9,364 nt of DNA from Candidatus Dormiibacterota bacterium (GCA_030038765.1 JASHRA010000221.1:1-9364); one strand, 5' to 3'. Counted from the first letter of the stretch, positions 1-7,347 are shown. Numbers and translations: made by a program. The notes: generated by a model from the sequence alone, not told the origin.

Positions 1-521
1 TCGGCCAGGGCGAGCGCCTGCAGGGCCGCTTCGGCCCGGGCCAGCGCCAGCGCCGCGCCCCCCTCGATGAGCCGGCTCACGGCCGTGACCAGCTCCGTCA
101 GCTCCACCTCTGCGGGGATGGCCAGCAGCATCAGGTCGGCGCGACGGGCCAGGTCGGCGGCGGTCAGTGAGAGCTCGCCTCCGGCCGGAACGTAGAGCGC
201 CAGCGCCGCCGCCCCTCTCAGCGCGGCCCAGCGCAGGGCCAGGTCGAGGCGGTAGTCGTGGGTCGCGTCGGAGGCGGCCCGGGTCAGCACCGCCAGGCTG
301 TCGGCGGGCACGCGCTGGAGGCTCCCCAGCGTCTCGACCAGGACCAGGGCGCGGAGCCGACGGCCCCGGCCGCTCGGCGTCAGCGGCAGCAGCCGGGGGA
401 TGGTGGGATCGGTGAGCAGTGCCCCGGCCGTGAGGCCGGCCCCGCCGGGCCCTGCCGTGGTGCCACCGGGGCGCCTCCTCGAGGCCGGTGACCGGCTTCC
501 GCCTGCTTGGGCTGACTGCAC
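1..521 (-). CDS. PucR-family transcriptional regulator, N-terminal part (cut by window edge)
   Basis: This is the first 173 codons of a leftward gene whose 3' end lies beyond the left edge. After a Pro/Gly/Arg-rich leader of about 45 residues, the translation resembles the N-terminal PucR domain: LVLVETLGSLQRVP, a segment like SLAVLTRAAS, then YRLDLALRWAALRGAAALAL, and later ADLARRADLMLLAIP. In the family this domain senses ligand and is followed by a GGDEF-like linker and a C-terminal HTH_30. Those parts are not visible here, so DNA binding is assumed from the family. I chose GTG at 521 because a good -10 (TATGAT, 534-539) lies 12 bp upstream and would exclude the in-frame ATG at 554; the ribosome site (GGAA) is weak. 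The gene is divergent from the DUF917/hydantoinase genes, the usual position for a local regulator of purine, hydantoin or other cyclic amide catabolism. The effector is unknown. Confidence 0.72.
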   Translation of the reverse strand, partial: MQSAQAGGSRSPASRRRPGGTTAGPGGAGLTAGALLTDPTIPRLLPLTPSGRGRRLRALVLVETLGSLQRVPADSLAVLTRAASDATHDYRLDLALRWAALRGAAALALYVPAGGELSLTAADLARRADLMLLAIPAEVELTELVTAVSRLIEGGAALALARAEAALQALALA

Positions 522-533
522 AGTTTCCAAGGA

Positions 534-539
534 ATCATA
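534..539 (-). promoter_or_regulatory. Predicted -10 element for the pucR-like gene
   Basis: On the minus strand the hexamer is TATGAT, five of six matches to TATAAT, 12 nt before the GTG at 521. Transcription would start roughly 6 nt before the start codon, giving a very short leader. No good -35 is seen at 16-18 bp, so activation by a regulator is possible. Confidence 0.4.
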
Positions 540-552
540 GGGCGGACCACAC

Positions 553-582
553 ATTACAGGTGGGCCCGACGCGGGCTAGTGT
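553..582 (+). promoter_or_regulatory. Predicted leaderless promoter for the DUF917-hydantoinase genes
   Basis: TAGTGT (577-582) fits the actinobacterial TANNNT -10 pattern and ends exactly 6 nt before the ATG at 589. No Shine-Dalgarno sequence is seen upstream of that ATG. This is the classic geometry of a leaderless mRNA that begins at the start codon. ATTACA (553-558) is a partial -35 match (four of six to TTGACA) at 18-bp spacing. Confidence 0.45.
564..576. promoter_or_regulatory. Inverted repeat in divergent promoter region, candidate operator
   Basis: GCCCG-ACG-CGGGC is a perfect inverted repeat with 5-bp arms. It sits directly against the -10 of the DUF917 gene and between the two divergent promoters. 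The position suits a binding site for the divergent PucR-like regulator. Short GC-only arms are common by chance in DNA this GC-rich, so the call rests mostly on position. Confidence 0.3.
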
Positions 583-588
583 CTGCGC

Positions 589-1671
589 ATGAAGCGGTGG
601 CTCGACGCCGACTGCCTGCCCCAGCTGGCGCGTGGCTGCGCCATCCTCGGCACCGGCGGCGGGGGCGACTCCTCGGTGGGGCTGATGATGTCGCTCCAGG
701 CCATCGCCGACTACGGCCCGGTGCCCCTGCTCGGCCTGGAGGAGCTCCCCGACGAGGCCCTGATCATGCCCTGCGGTGGCGTCGGGGCTCCCATCGTGGG
801 CATCGAGAAGATCGAGAAGGGCGACGAGGGGGCGCGGCTGCGGGAGCGCCTGGAGGCGATCTGGGGCCGGCCGGTGGCGGCCCTCATGTCCTCCGAGATC
901 GGCGGCACCAACGGCATGATGCCGATCGTCTGGGCCGCGCCCATGCACCTGCCGGTGGTCGACGCCGACTGCATCGGCCGCGCCTTCCCCGAGCTCCAGC
1001 ACTCGACCCTGGAGCTGGCGGGCATCTCCCCCTCGCCGGGGGTGATGACCGACGAGCGGGGCAACCTGGTCGAGTTCCGCACCATCTCCGGGGTCTGGCT
1101 CGAGCGCGTCGGCCGGGCCGCCACCGTGGCCTTCGGTGGCGCCTCCTCGTCCAGCGAGTACACCCTCACCGCGGGCCAGGCGCGCGGCGCCGTGGTGGAC
1201 AAGTCGATCTCCCTCGCGCTCCACATCGGCGGCCTCGTCTCGGGCGCCGCCGAGGACCCGGTGGCGGCCCTGGTGGACGGGCTCCCCGCGGCCCAGCTGG
1301 TTCGGGGCAAGGTGGTGGACGTCGAGCGGCGCCTGACCCAGGGCTTCGTCCGCGGCTCCGCCGTGGTCGAGGGGCTGGGGCCGGACCACGGGCGGGTGGT
1401 GCGGCTCGAGATCCAGAACGAGAACCTGGTCGCGCTCGACGGGGGCGAGGTCCTGGCCTCGGTTCCCGACCTCATCACCGTGCTGGACAGCGAGACCGCC
1501 AACGCCATCCCCACCGAGCGCCTCCGCTACGGCCAGCGCGTGACCGTCATCGGCTTCCCCTGCGCCCCGGTCTGGCGAACCCCCGCCGGGCTCGCGCTGG
1601 CCGGCCCGCGCAGCTTCGGCTACGACTTCGACTACCGACCCGTGGAGGAGCTGGCCCGTGCCCGGCTTTGA
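589..1671 (+). CDS. DUF917 / S-methyl-thiohydantoin desulfurase (S-Me-THD) family protein
   Basis: This 360-residue protein has the usual length of the DUF917 family, now named after S-methyl-thiohydantoin desulfurase (S-Me-THD N- and C-terminal domains). Visible family signatures are the glycine-rich loop GTGGGGD (residues 21-27), PCGGVGAPIVGIEKIEKGDE, EIGGTNG (about 103-109), VVDADCIGRAFPELQ (about 123-137) and, in the C-terminal domain, DLITVLDSET (from 294) followed by LRYGQRVTVIGFP and a final FGYDFDYRPVEEL. The Asp/Cys pair in DADC (127-128) may belong to the active site; that is inference. Such proteins are cytoplasmic and almost always lie beside a hydantoinase/oxoprolinase, as here, where the next gene overlaps by 14 bp. 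A role in opening or desulfurising a (thio)hydantoin-like ring is likely, but the substrate cannot be read from sequence. The ATG start is supported by the leaderless promoter geometry. Confidence 0.9.
   Translation: MKRWLDADCLPQLARGCAILGTGGGGDSSVGLMMSLQAIADYGPVPLLGLEELPDEALIMPCGGVGAPIVGIEKIEKGDEGARLRERLEAIWGRPVAALMSSEIGGTNGMMPIVWAAPMHLPVVDADCIGRAFPELQHSTLELAGISPSPGVMTDERGNLVEFRTISGVWLERVGRAATVAFGGASSSSEYTLTAGQARGAVVDKSISLALHIGGLVSGAAEDPVAALVDGLPAAQLVRGKVVDVERRLTQGFVRGSAVVEGLGPDHGRVVRLEIQNENLVALDGGEVLASVPDLITVLDSETANAIPTERLRYGQRVTVIGFPCAPVWRTPAGLALAGPRSFGYDFDYRPVEELARARL
1644..1650 (+). promoter_or_regulatory. Shine-Dalgarno site for the hydantoinase inside the DUF917 gene
   Basis: GGAGGAG lies 7 nt before the GTG at 1658, within the last codons of the DUF917 gene. 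It decides the GTG start and the 14-bp overlap, so the two enzymes are probably translationally coupled. Confidence 0.75.
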
Positions 1672-3217
1672 CCTCCGGCTGGGCATCGACGTGGGCGGCA
1701 CCAACACCGACGCCGTGGTGGTGGACCGGCAGGACCGGCTCCTGGCCAAGGCCAAGGTGCCGGGCACCGAGGACGTCACCGGCGGCATCGACCACGCCAT
1801 CGGCGCCGTCCTCTCCGAGGCCGCGGTCGACCCGAGGCGCGTCACCCACGTGATGCTGGGCACGACCCAGGCCACCAACGCCATCCTGGAGCGGCGCAAG
1901 CTGAGCCGGGTGGCGGTGATCCGCATCGGCAGCCCCGCCACCCACGCGGTGCGACCCCTCTTCGGCTGGCCCGAGGACCTGCGCCGGGTGGTCTCGGTGG
2001 GCGAGGTCATCGTCGGCGGCGGGATCGAGTTCGACGGCCGCGACCTGGCGCCCTTCGACGCCGAGGCCACGGCCCGCTTCCTCGGCACCGTGGGGGCCAG
2101 GGCCGACGGCATCGCCATCAGCTGCGTCTTCTCCCCCGTCTCCGCCCGGCACGAGCTGCTGGCCCAGGAGGTGGTGCGCCGCGAGCTGGGCCCGGTCCAG
2201 GTCTCGCTCAGCCACCAGGTGGGCGCGCTGGGGCTGCTGGAGCGGGAGAACGCCACCGTCCTCAACGCCGCCCTGGCCGGCGTCGCCCGGGAGGTCATCG
2301 CCGGCCTCCACCACTCCCTCGAGGCCCACCAGCTGGACCCGGTCACGTTCTTCGCCCAGAACGACGGGACGCTGATGGCGCTCGACTACGCCACCCAGTA
2401 CCCGGTCCTGACCATCGGCAGCGGGCCGGCCAACAGCATCCGCGGCGCCGGCCACCTGAGCCGGGCCAGCGACGCCGTCGTGCTCGACGTGGGGGGCACC
2501 TCCAGCGACGTGGGGGCGCTGGTCGGCGGCTTCCCCCGGGAGTCGTCGCAGGGGGTGGAGCTGGGCGGGGTCAGGACCAACTTCCGGATGCCCGACCTGA
2601 TCACGGTGGCGGTGGGCGGCGGGACCATCATCCACGGCGGGAACGGCGACCTCACGGTCGGGCCCGACAGCGTCGGCTACCGGCTCCCCGACGAGGCCCT
2701 GGTCTTCGGCGGCCGCACCCCCACCCTCACCGACGCGGCCGTCGCCACGGGCCGGGCGGAGCTGGGAGCGCGCCGGCCCGGGGCCGGCTTCCGGGCCAGC
2801 GCCGAGGCCGCCCTGGAGCGCTCCGACCGGATCCTGGCCGAGGCCATCGACCGGGTCAAGACCTCCCGGGCCGACTGCCCCCTGATCGCGGTCGGGGGCG
2901 GCAGCGTCCTGCTGGCGGAGCGGATCCCGGGAGTCAGCGAGATCCACCGTCCCCAGCACTACGACGTGGCCAACGCCATCGGGGCCACCATCGCCTCCGT
3001 CGGGGGCCAGGTGGACCGGATCGCCCAACTCGGCCCGGGGGGCCGGGAGGCGGCCCTGGAGGAGGCCTCCGAGGAGGCCCGGCAGCAGGCGGTGCTGGCC
3101 GGCGCCGACCCGGCGGGGGTCGAGGTGGTGGAGATCGAGGACATCCCGCTCGCCTACCTCACCACCCCGGCGGTGCGGCTGCGCGTCAAGGCGGTGGGCC
3201 CACTGGGGGCCATGTGA
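1658..3217 (+). CDS. Hydantoinase/oxoprolinase family protein (HyuA-like, ASKHA fold)
   Basis: This 519-residue cytoplasmic enzyme has the hydantoinase/oxoprolinase N-terminal domain followed by the hydantoinase A domain. The ASKHA nucleotide-binding signatures are complete: phosphate-1 loop GIDVGGTNTD (9-18), MLGTTQATNAILER (66-79), the segment TIGSGPANSIRGAGHLS, phosphate-2 DVGGTSSDVG (277-286), GGGTIIHGG, and the adenosine-site-like AVGGGSVLL (411-419). Known relatives include 5-oxoprolinase, N-methylhydantoinase and acetone carboxylase beta subunits, which couple ATP hydrolysis to attack on an amide ring or carbonyl. The protein belongs to the short, stand-alone class that accompanies DUF917 proteins; no HyuB-type partner is present. 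Its overlap with the DUF917 gene suggests a joint reaction or complex. The substrate is unknown; a hydantoin, thiohydantoin or oxoproline derivative is the natural guess. GTG start with a strong ribosome site. Confidence 0.92.
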   Translation: MPGFDLRLGIDVGGTNTDAVVVDRQDRLLAKAKVPGTEDVTGGIDHAIGAVLSEAAVDPRRVTHVMLGTTQATNAILERRKLSRVAVIRIGSPATHAVRPLFGWPEDLRRVVSVGEVIVGGGIEFDGRDLAPFDAEATARFLGTVGARADGIAISCVFSPVSARHELLAQEVVRRELGPVQVSLSHQVGALGLLERENATVLNAALAGVAREVIAGLHHSLEAHQLDPVTFFAQNDGTLMALDYATQYPVLTIGSGPANSIRGAGHLSRASDAVVLDVGGTSSDVGALVGGFPRESSQGVELGGVRTNFRMPDLITVAVGGGTIIHGGNGDLTVGPDSVGYRLPDEALVFGGRTPTLTDAAVATGRAELGARRPGAGFRASAEAALERSDRILAEAIDRVKTSRADCPLIAVGGGSVLLAERIPGVSEIHRPQHYDVANAIGATIASVGGQVDRIAQLGPGGREAALEEASEEARQQAVLAGADPAGVEVVEIEDIPLAYLTTPAVRLRVKAVGPLGAM

Positions 3218-3294
3218 AGTGATCGCGAGCGGAGAGCGGTGCGCGGGCCCCGGGGAGACCGGGCGGCGGACTGGAGCTGCGGCCCCAGGCGGCT

Positions 3295-3301
3295 AAGGAG
3301 G
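3295..3301 (+). promoter_or_regulatory. Shine-Dalgarno site for the solute-binding protein
   Basis: AAGGAGG lies 8 nt before the ATG at 3310, a near-perfect ribosome site that fixes the start. The 92-bp gap after the hydantoinase gene contains no convincing terminator, so readthrough from the enzyme genes is plausible. A separate promoter cannot be excluded. Confidence 0.75.
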
Positions 3302-3309
3302 GAAGTGGC

Positions 3310-5139
3310 ATGCCAAGGCAGGGACTCTGGCCCGGACGAAGGGGGGCGGCGGTCGGCGGCCTGCTGGCCGTGGCGGCCCTGGCCCTGGTGGGGGGCGGCG
3401 GGGCCGCGCCGGCCCTGGCGGCCGGATCGGGCGCATCGACGACGGCCACCTTCGCGCTCCAGCCCGGCAACACCCCGACCTACGTCTTCCCCCTGGTGAG
3501 CGCCCAGTTCTTCACCCTGGTCAACGAGGACCAGTTCGAGTGGATCATCTACCGGCCGCTCTACTGGTTCGGCAAGGACGGGACCACCGCCTACAGCGCC
3601 AGCCAGAGCCTGGCCGACTATCCCAAGTTCAGCGTCGACGCGGCCGGGGACACCGTCGCCAGCGTCACCATGAAGCACTGGCTCTGGTCCGACGGCCAGC
3701 CGGTCACGTCCCGCGACGTCGAGTTCTGGCTCAACCTGCTGGAGGCGAACAAGGACGACTGGGGCGTCTACGTCCCCGGGGCCTGGCCCGACATCATCCA
3801 GTCGGTGACGTACCCCAGCTCCAGCACCTTCGTCATCACCTTCAAGGCAAAGTACAACGTCGACTGGCTCTTCGAGAACGAGATGAGCCAGATCTTCCCC
3901 ATCCCGCAGCACGTCTGGGACAAGACCTCCTCGTCGGGACCGGTCGGCAACTACGACGAGACCCCGAGCGGCGCGGTCGCGGTCTACAACTTCCTCAACC
4001 AGCAGTCGCACGACGTCGCCACCTACAGCAGCAACCCGCTGTGGAAGGTGGTGGACGGGCCCTGGATGCTGAAGGCCTACTCGCCCGAGAACGGATACAC
4101 CGAGCTCCAGCGCAACCCGCGCTACCCGGGACCGACCACGGGTGCGCTCAAGACCTTCCAGGAGGAGCCCTTCAGCAGCGGCGCCGCGGAGTTCGACGCC
4201 CTGCGCGAGGGCAGCCTCGACGTCGGCTACCTCCCGCCGTCCGACGTGTCCCAGGTCGCCTACCTCAAGGCCCACGGCTACAAGGTGGCGCCCTGGTGGG
4301 AGTGGAACTTCAACTACATCAGCATCAACTACAACAATCCCCAGGTCGGCCCCATCTTCAAGCAGCTCTACTTCCGCCAGGCGCTGCAGAGCCTGATCGA
4401 CCAGCCCAGCTACGTGAAGGACATCTACAAGGGGTACGCCAAGCCGACCTACGGCCCGGTGCCGACCACCGTCAGCAGTGACTTCGTCTCCTCCAGCGCC
4501 AACAAGAACCCCTACCCCTTCAGCGTCAGCCACGCGCGGGCGCTGCTCCGCCAGCACGGGTGGAAGGTCCGCCCCGACGGGACCAGCAGCTGCCAGGACC
4601 CGGGCACGGGTTCGGGGCAGTGCGGCGCCGGCATCGCGCGCGGCCAGCAGCTGGCCTTCCGCCTCCTCTACACGACGGGCTCGGTGGCCACCTCCGACGA
4701 GATGGCCGCCATCCGCTCCAGCGCGGAGCAGGCGGGCATCGACCTGACCGTGGTCCAGCAGCCCTACAGCACGGTCACCACCACCATCTACGGCTGCGAC
4801 GCCAGCACCGGACAGGGCTGCAGCTGGGAGATGGGCGCCGACCAGGGCTGGGAGTACTACGCCTACCCCAGCGGGGACCAGCTCTTCAAGACCGGAGGGT
4901 CGGGCAACAGCGGCGGCTACAGCAACGCCGAGGCGGACCGGCTCATCGACGCCACCCTGACCGAGTCCGGCCTCGGCCCCATGTTCACCTACGAGAACTA
5001 CCTGGCCAAGCAGATCCCGGTGATCTACCTGCCCACGCCCGCCTACCAGATCACCGTCTACAAGGCGGGCCTCAAGGGCGTCGTGCCCCAGGACCCCTCG
5101 CTCAACGTCTACCCGGAGACCTGGAGCTACGGCGGATGA
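3310..5139 (+). CDS. Secreted ABC transporter substrate-binding protein, family 5 (SBP_bac_5)
   Basis: This 609-residue protein is related to the dipeptide/oligopeptide-binding (DppA/OppA) proteins. It starts with a basic n-region (MPRQGLWPGRR), a hydrophobic core (about 13-30) and an Ala-Leu-Ala cleavage site near residue 37. Mature family features are IYRPLYWF, HWLWSDGQPVTSRDVEFWLN, the VVDGPWMLKAYSPENGYTEL segment, YFRQALQSLIDQPSYVKDIY, and a C-terminal GVVPQDPSLNVYPETWSYGG. There is no lipobox cysteine, so signal peptidase I processing and release, or retention by other means, is expected. Four cysteines form two close pairs (428/438 and 496/504), probably disulfides in an extracellular lobe. 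The gene lies on the same strand as the enzymes, suggesting that its ligand is their substrate or precursor. No permease or ATPase gene follows; a convergent MFS gene comes next. Ligand identity is unknown. Confidence 0.92.
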   Translation: MPRQGLWPGRRGAAVGGLLAVAALALVGGGGAAPALAAGSGASTTATFALQPGNTPTYVFPLVSAQFFTLVNEDQFEWIIYRPLYWFGKDGTTAYSASQSLADYPKFSVDAAGDTVASVTMKHWLWSDGQPVTSRDVEFWLNLLEANKDDWGVYVPGAWPDIIQSVTYPSSSTFVITFKAKYNVDWLFENEMSQIFPIPQHVWDKTSSSGPVGNYDETPSGAVAVYNFLNQQSHDVATYSSNPLWKVVDGPWMLKAYSPENGYTELQRNPRYPGPTTGALKTFQEEPFSSGAAEFDALREGSLDVGYLPPSDVSQVAYLKAHGYKVAPWWEWNFNYISINYNNPQVGPIFKQLYFRQALQSLIDQPSYVKDIYKGYAKPTYGPVPTTVSSDFVSSSANKNPYPFSVSHARALLRQHGWKVRPDGTSSCQDPGTGSGQCGAGIARGQQLAFRLLYTTGSVATSDEMAAIRSSAEQAGIDLTVVQQPYSTVTTTIYGCDASTGQGCSWEMGADQGWEYYAYPSGDQLFKTGGSGNSGGYSNAEADRLIDATLTESGLGPMFTYENYLAKQIPVIYLPTPAYQITVYKAGLKGVVPQDPSLNVYPETWSYGG

Positions 5140-5168
5140 GAGGGCGCCGAGGCCCGCGATGAGCCGGT

Positions 5169-5192
5169 GCGGCCCGGCGCCGGCCGGGCCGC
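5169..5192. terminator. Symmetric hairpin between convergent genes, probable bidirectional terminator
   Basis: A perfect 10-bp inverted repeat has left arm GCGGCCCGGC, a 4-nt loop (GCCG) and the matching right arm. It lies 29 bp after the binding-protein stop (5139) and 59 bp after the MFS stop (5252) on the other strand. No T-tract follows on either side, so it would be an I-shaped hairpin as often seen in GC-rich Actinomycetota. The position supports termination in both directions. Confidence 0.55.
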
Positions 5193-5251
5193 CTTGCTCC
5201 GGCGCGCTGGCCCGCGACGGCGTCCGAGGCGCCGGCCCGGACCCGCCCGCG

Positions 5252-6511
5252 TCAGCTGGCGGGAAGGGCCGGCTGCTGCTCCTGGCGGAGGGCGCGGGAG
5301 CTGAGCCCCCAGAGCGAGCCGGCGGCGGTGAGTGCGGCACCGGCGAGGAACAGGCCCGAGACGCCGATGGCCCGCGCCAGGGCTCCGGATATGGCGTAGG
5401 CGGCGGGGGTGAAGCTGAGGCTGGCGAACAGGAGCACGCTGACCACCCGTCCCAGCAGCTGGGGCGGGGTCTTGACCTGGATCAGGGTCTGGACGGCGAT
5501 GTTGACGACGGCCACGATGACGCCCATCACGGCGCAGAGGAGGACGGCCAGGGCCAGCAGCGGCGCCAGTCCCAGGAGCGCGATGACGACCGCCCCGAGC
5601 AGGAGCAGGAGCAGCATGGTGAGCCCCAGGCGGGGCAGTCGGAGCCCGGCCCCCATGGCCAGCCCTCCGACCAGGACGCCGGCCCCGAGGCCGCCGAAGA
5701 GCAGCCCGTAGCCTCCCGCTCCCCAGCCGTGGGCGCGGGCCAGTAGCGGCAGGCCGACGTTGAGGGGGCCCCCAGCAGCCATGTTGATCACCGCCACCAC
5801 GGGCAGGCAGGCGCGCAGGAAGGGATCGGCCAGGGCCGCCCTCAGACCCTCGGCCAGCTGGGAGCGGAAGGAGCCCCGGCCGCCCTCCGCGGCCGCCGCG
5901 GCCGCCGCTCGGGCGGCGCGGCGGATGGCCAGCAGCGCCACGAAGGCGACGAGGAAGCTTGCCCCGTCGATGGCGAAGGCGAGCCCGGGCCCGGCCGTGG
6001 CCACGACCACCCCGCCCAGGGGTGGCCCGAGGATGGTCGACCCCTCCACCGCCACCTGCCAGACGCCGTTGGCCGAGGAGAGCTGCTCGGTCGTGACGAG
6101 GGAGGGGATGAGGGTCGTGGTGGCCGGATAGAAGAGGGCGTCGAAGACGCCGAAGGCGGCGGCGATGACGAAGAGGAAGGCGATCGAGTCGTGGCCGAGC
6201 AGGACCAGCAGCGCCAGGCCGGTCACCAACAGCGCCCGGGTGAGGTCGCTGCCGAGGATCACCCGGCGCGCACCCCAGCGGTCCACGAGAACGCCGCCGG
6301 CCAGGATCAGCAGCGCGCGGGGCAGGGCGCTGGTGGTGAGGAGCAGCCCCAGGTAGACCGAGGAGTGGGTCAGCACCAGCGCGGTCCAGGCCAGCGCCAC
6401 CAGGTAGATGCCGTCCCCCACCGCCGAGACGCCCTGACCGCCGGTGAAGGTGAGGAATCGGCGCTCCCGGAGGATCGCGGGCAGACGCCTGGGCCGGCTC
6501 AGGTCGCTCAG
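5252..6511 (-). CDS. MFS transporter, MFS_3 / EntS-like exporter family (probable non-canonical start)
   Basis: This is an integral membrane exporter of the major facilitator superfamily, about 419 residues from the start proposed here, with about 12 hydrophobic segments. Signatures are GDGIYLVALAW in TM1, the loop GGVLVDRWGARRVI between TM2 and TM3, FGVFDALFYPATTTLIPSLV, LSSANGVWQVAVEGSTILGPPLGG, a central basic/Ala-rich loop, and LIQVKTPPQLLGRVVSVL in the second half. These match the MFS_3 group, which includes enterobactin exporter EntS and drug/macrolide exporters; the substrate is not readable. The first ordinary start (GTG, 6421) would cut TM1, because the upstream in-frame residues ILRERRFLTFTGGQGVSAVGD match the family N-terminus. 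The frame is open only to a TGA at 6521-6523 and holds no ATG, GTG or TTG above 6421. A CTG at 6511 has GAGGAG 5 nt upstream and is my preferred start. An indel in the sequence is the alternative. Confidence 0.82.
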   Translation of the reverse strand: MSDLSRPRRLPAILRERRFLTFTGGQGVSAVGDGIYLVALAWTALVLTHSSVYLGLLLTTSALPRALLILAGGVLVDRWGARRVILGSDLTRALLVTGLALLVLLGHDSIAFLFVIAAAFGVFDALFYPATTTLIPSLVTTEQLSSANGVWQVAVEGSTILGPPLGGVVVATAGPGLAFAIDGASFLVAFVALLAIRRAARAAAAAAAEGGRGSFRSQLAEGLRAALADPFLRACLPVVAVINMAAGGPLNVGLPLLARAHGWGAGGYGLLFGGLGAGVLVGGLAMGAGLRLPRLGLTMLLLLLLGAVVIALLGLAPLLALAVLLCAVMGVIVAVVNIAVQTLIQVKTPPQLLGRVVSVLLFASLSFTPAAYAISGALARAIGVSGLFLAGAALTAAGSLWGLSSRALRQEQQPALPAS

Positions 6512-6825
6512 CGTCTCTCCTCAGGCGCGGGGGCTGGACGGCAGGGTCGGGGGCGTGGAGGGCCCGGTTCAATCTACCGTAGCGTGCGCTCGTGGGGGAT
6601 CAGACTGGCGCGGCTCCTCTTCGTGACGCGCCAGGGACTGAGCCCGCGGGACTAGAGCTCTCACGGCAGCGCCGCCTCGTCGGTCCTCAGGGCTGCGGCC
6701 GCTGCCCAGCGTGTCGCTCCTAGGCAGGGCCGGCACCGCCGTCGCTCGGACGCAGACAAGGGTGGCCGCGGTCGGGCAGCCGACCCGTCGTCGGGCCGTG
6801 GCGGGCGTCGGCCGCCCTCGGCGCC
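6512..6825. other. Gene-free stretch upstream of the MFS gene
   Basis: About 310 bp separate the MFS gene from the DinB-like gene, both leftward. I see no convincing protein gene. Possible signals are a TANNNT-type -10 on the minus strand (TAGATT, 6571-6576), about 60 nt before the MFS start and without a good -35, and a small inverted repeat GGTCGG-GCAG-CCGACC (6770-6785) about 40 bp after the DinB stop that could be a weak terminator. Both are common chance patterns at this GC content. Confidence 0.4.
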
Positions 6826-7347
6826 TCAGCGGCGACCGAGCCGCGTCCGGCCGTCGAGGAGTTCCCGCGCGAGGTCAAGGTGGCCCGCGTGCCGCGCCGT
6901 CTCCTCGATCATGTGAAGGACGACCCAGCGGACGTTGGGCGGTTCGGATTCGCCCAGCCCGTGGCGACCCAGTGGTGAGGCCGAGAGGGGGGTGCTGTCC
7001 AGCACCGCCTCGGACGCGGCGCACTGCTCACGGTAGAAGGCGAGCACCTCCGCCGAGGACGCGTCGGTCGTGAACACCACGGTCAGGGGGTCGTAGGGGG
7101 GCTGATCCTCGTCGAGATCGCCTGGCAGCTCCGGCTGCCGGCCGGCCACGACGCCCTGGAACCAGTGCCACTCGGCGCCGCCGAGGTGCTCCAGCAGCCC
7201 GGCCGGAGTCCAGCCGCTGGGGACCACCGAGCGGTGCCAGGCCGCCTCGTCGAGCCCTTCGACGATAGCGACGACCACCTCGCGCTGGCCGCGGAGAAAC
7301 TCCCGCAGCAGGGCGTCGTCGGCGTCGCTCACCTCGTCCCCGGCCAC
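6826..7347 (-). CDS. DinB / DUF664 family putative metal-dependent protein
   Basis: This cytoplasmic four-helix-bundle protein of 173 residues (from the start used here) belongs to the DinB/YfiT superfamily, DUF664 branch. Diagnostic segments are GWTPAGLLEHLGGAEWHWF in the first half and the C-terminal WVVLHMIEETARHAGHLDLA followed by RELLDG. Histidines 54, 153 and 156 are the likely metal-binding triad. In Actinomycetota this superfamily includes mycothiol- or bacillithiol-dependent transferases and detoxification enzymes, but most DUF664 members have no known reaction. I chose GTG at 7347 because GGGAGA lies 9 nt upstream; a longer GTG start at 7389 and a shorter GTG at 7332 are also open. 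The gene follows the toxin-antitoxin pair on the same strand after a gap of about 116 bp that contains a possible hairpin, so cotranscription is uncertain. No functional link to its neighbours is visible. Confidence 0.85.
   Translation of the reverse strand: MAGDEVSDADDALLREFLRGQREVVVAIVEGLDEAAWHRSVVPSGWTPAGLLEHLGGAEWHWFQGVVAGRQPELPGDLDEDQPPYDPLTVVFTTDASSAEVLAFYREQCAASEAVLDSTPLSASPLGRHGLGESEPPNVRWVVLHMIEETARHAGHLDLARELLDGRTRLGRR

Noticed and set aside
535..2346. Very long leftward open frame opposite the DUF917 and hydantoinase genes
   Set aside because: It is a shadow produced by GC-rich codon bias of the two well-recognised rightward genes; its Arg/Ser/His-rich translation has no family resemblance. 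The leftward frame at 1547-3028 is rejected for the same reason.
3154..5340. Long leftward frame opposite the binding-protein gene
   Set aside because: It is antisense to a clearly recognised gene, is low in complexity (Val/Gly/Ala/Asp-rich), and has no signal peptide or motif.
5127..6572. Leftward 481-codon frame with an ATG start overlapping the MFS gene in another frame
   Set aside because: The translation is Arg/Pro/Gly-rich without membrane segments, whereas the overlapping frame gives a complete MFS protein. It matters only as a possible source of an ATG if an indel exists near 6500.
6711..7073. Rightward frame across the DinB-like gene
   Set aside because: It is Arg/Pro-rich antisense sequence with no motif; the leftward DinB/DUF664 protein explains the region.
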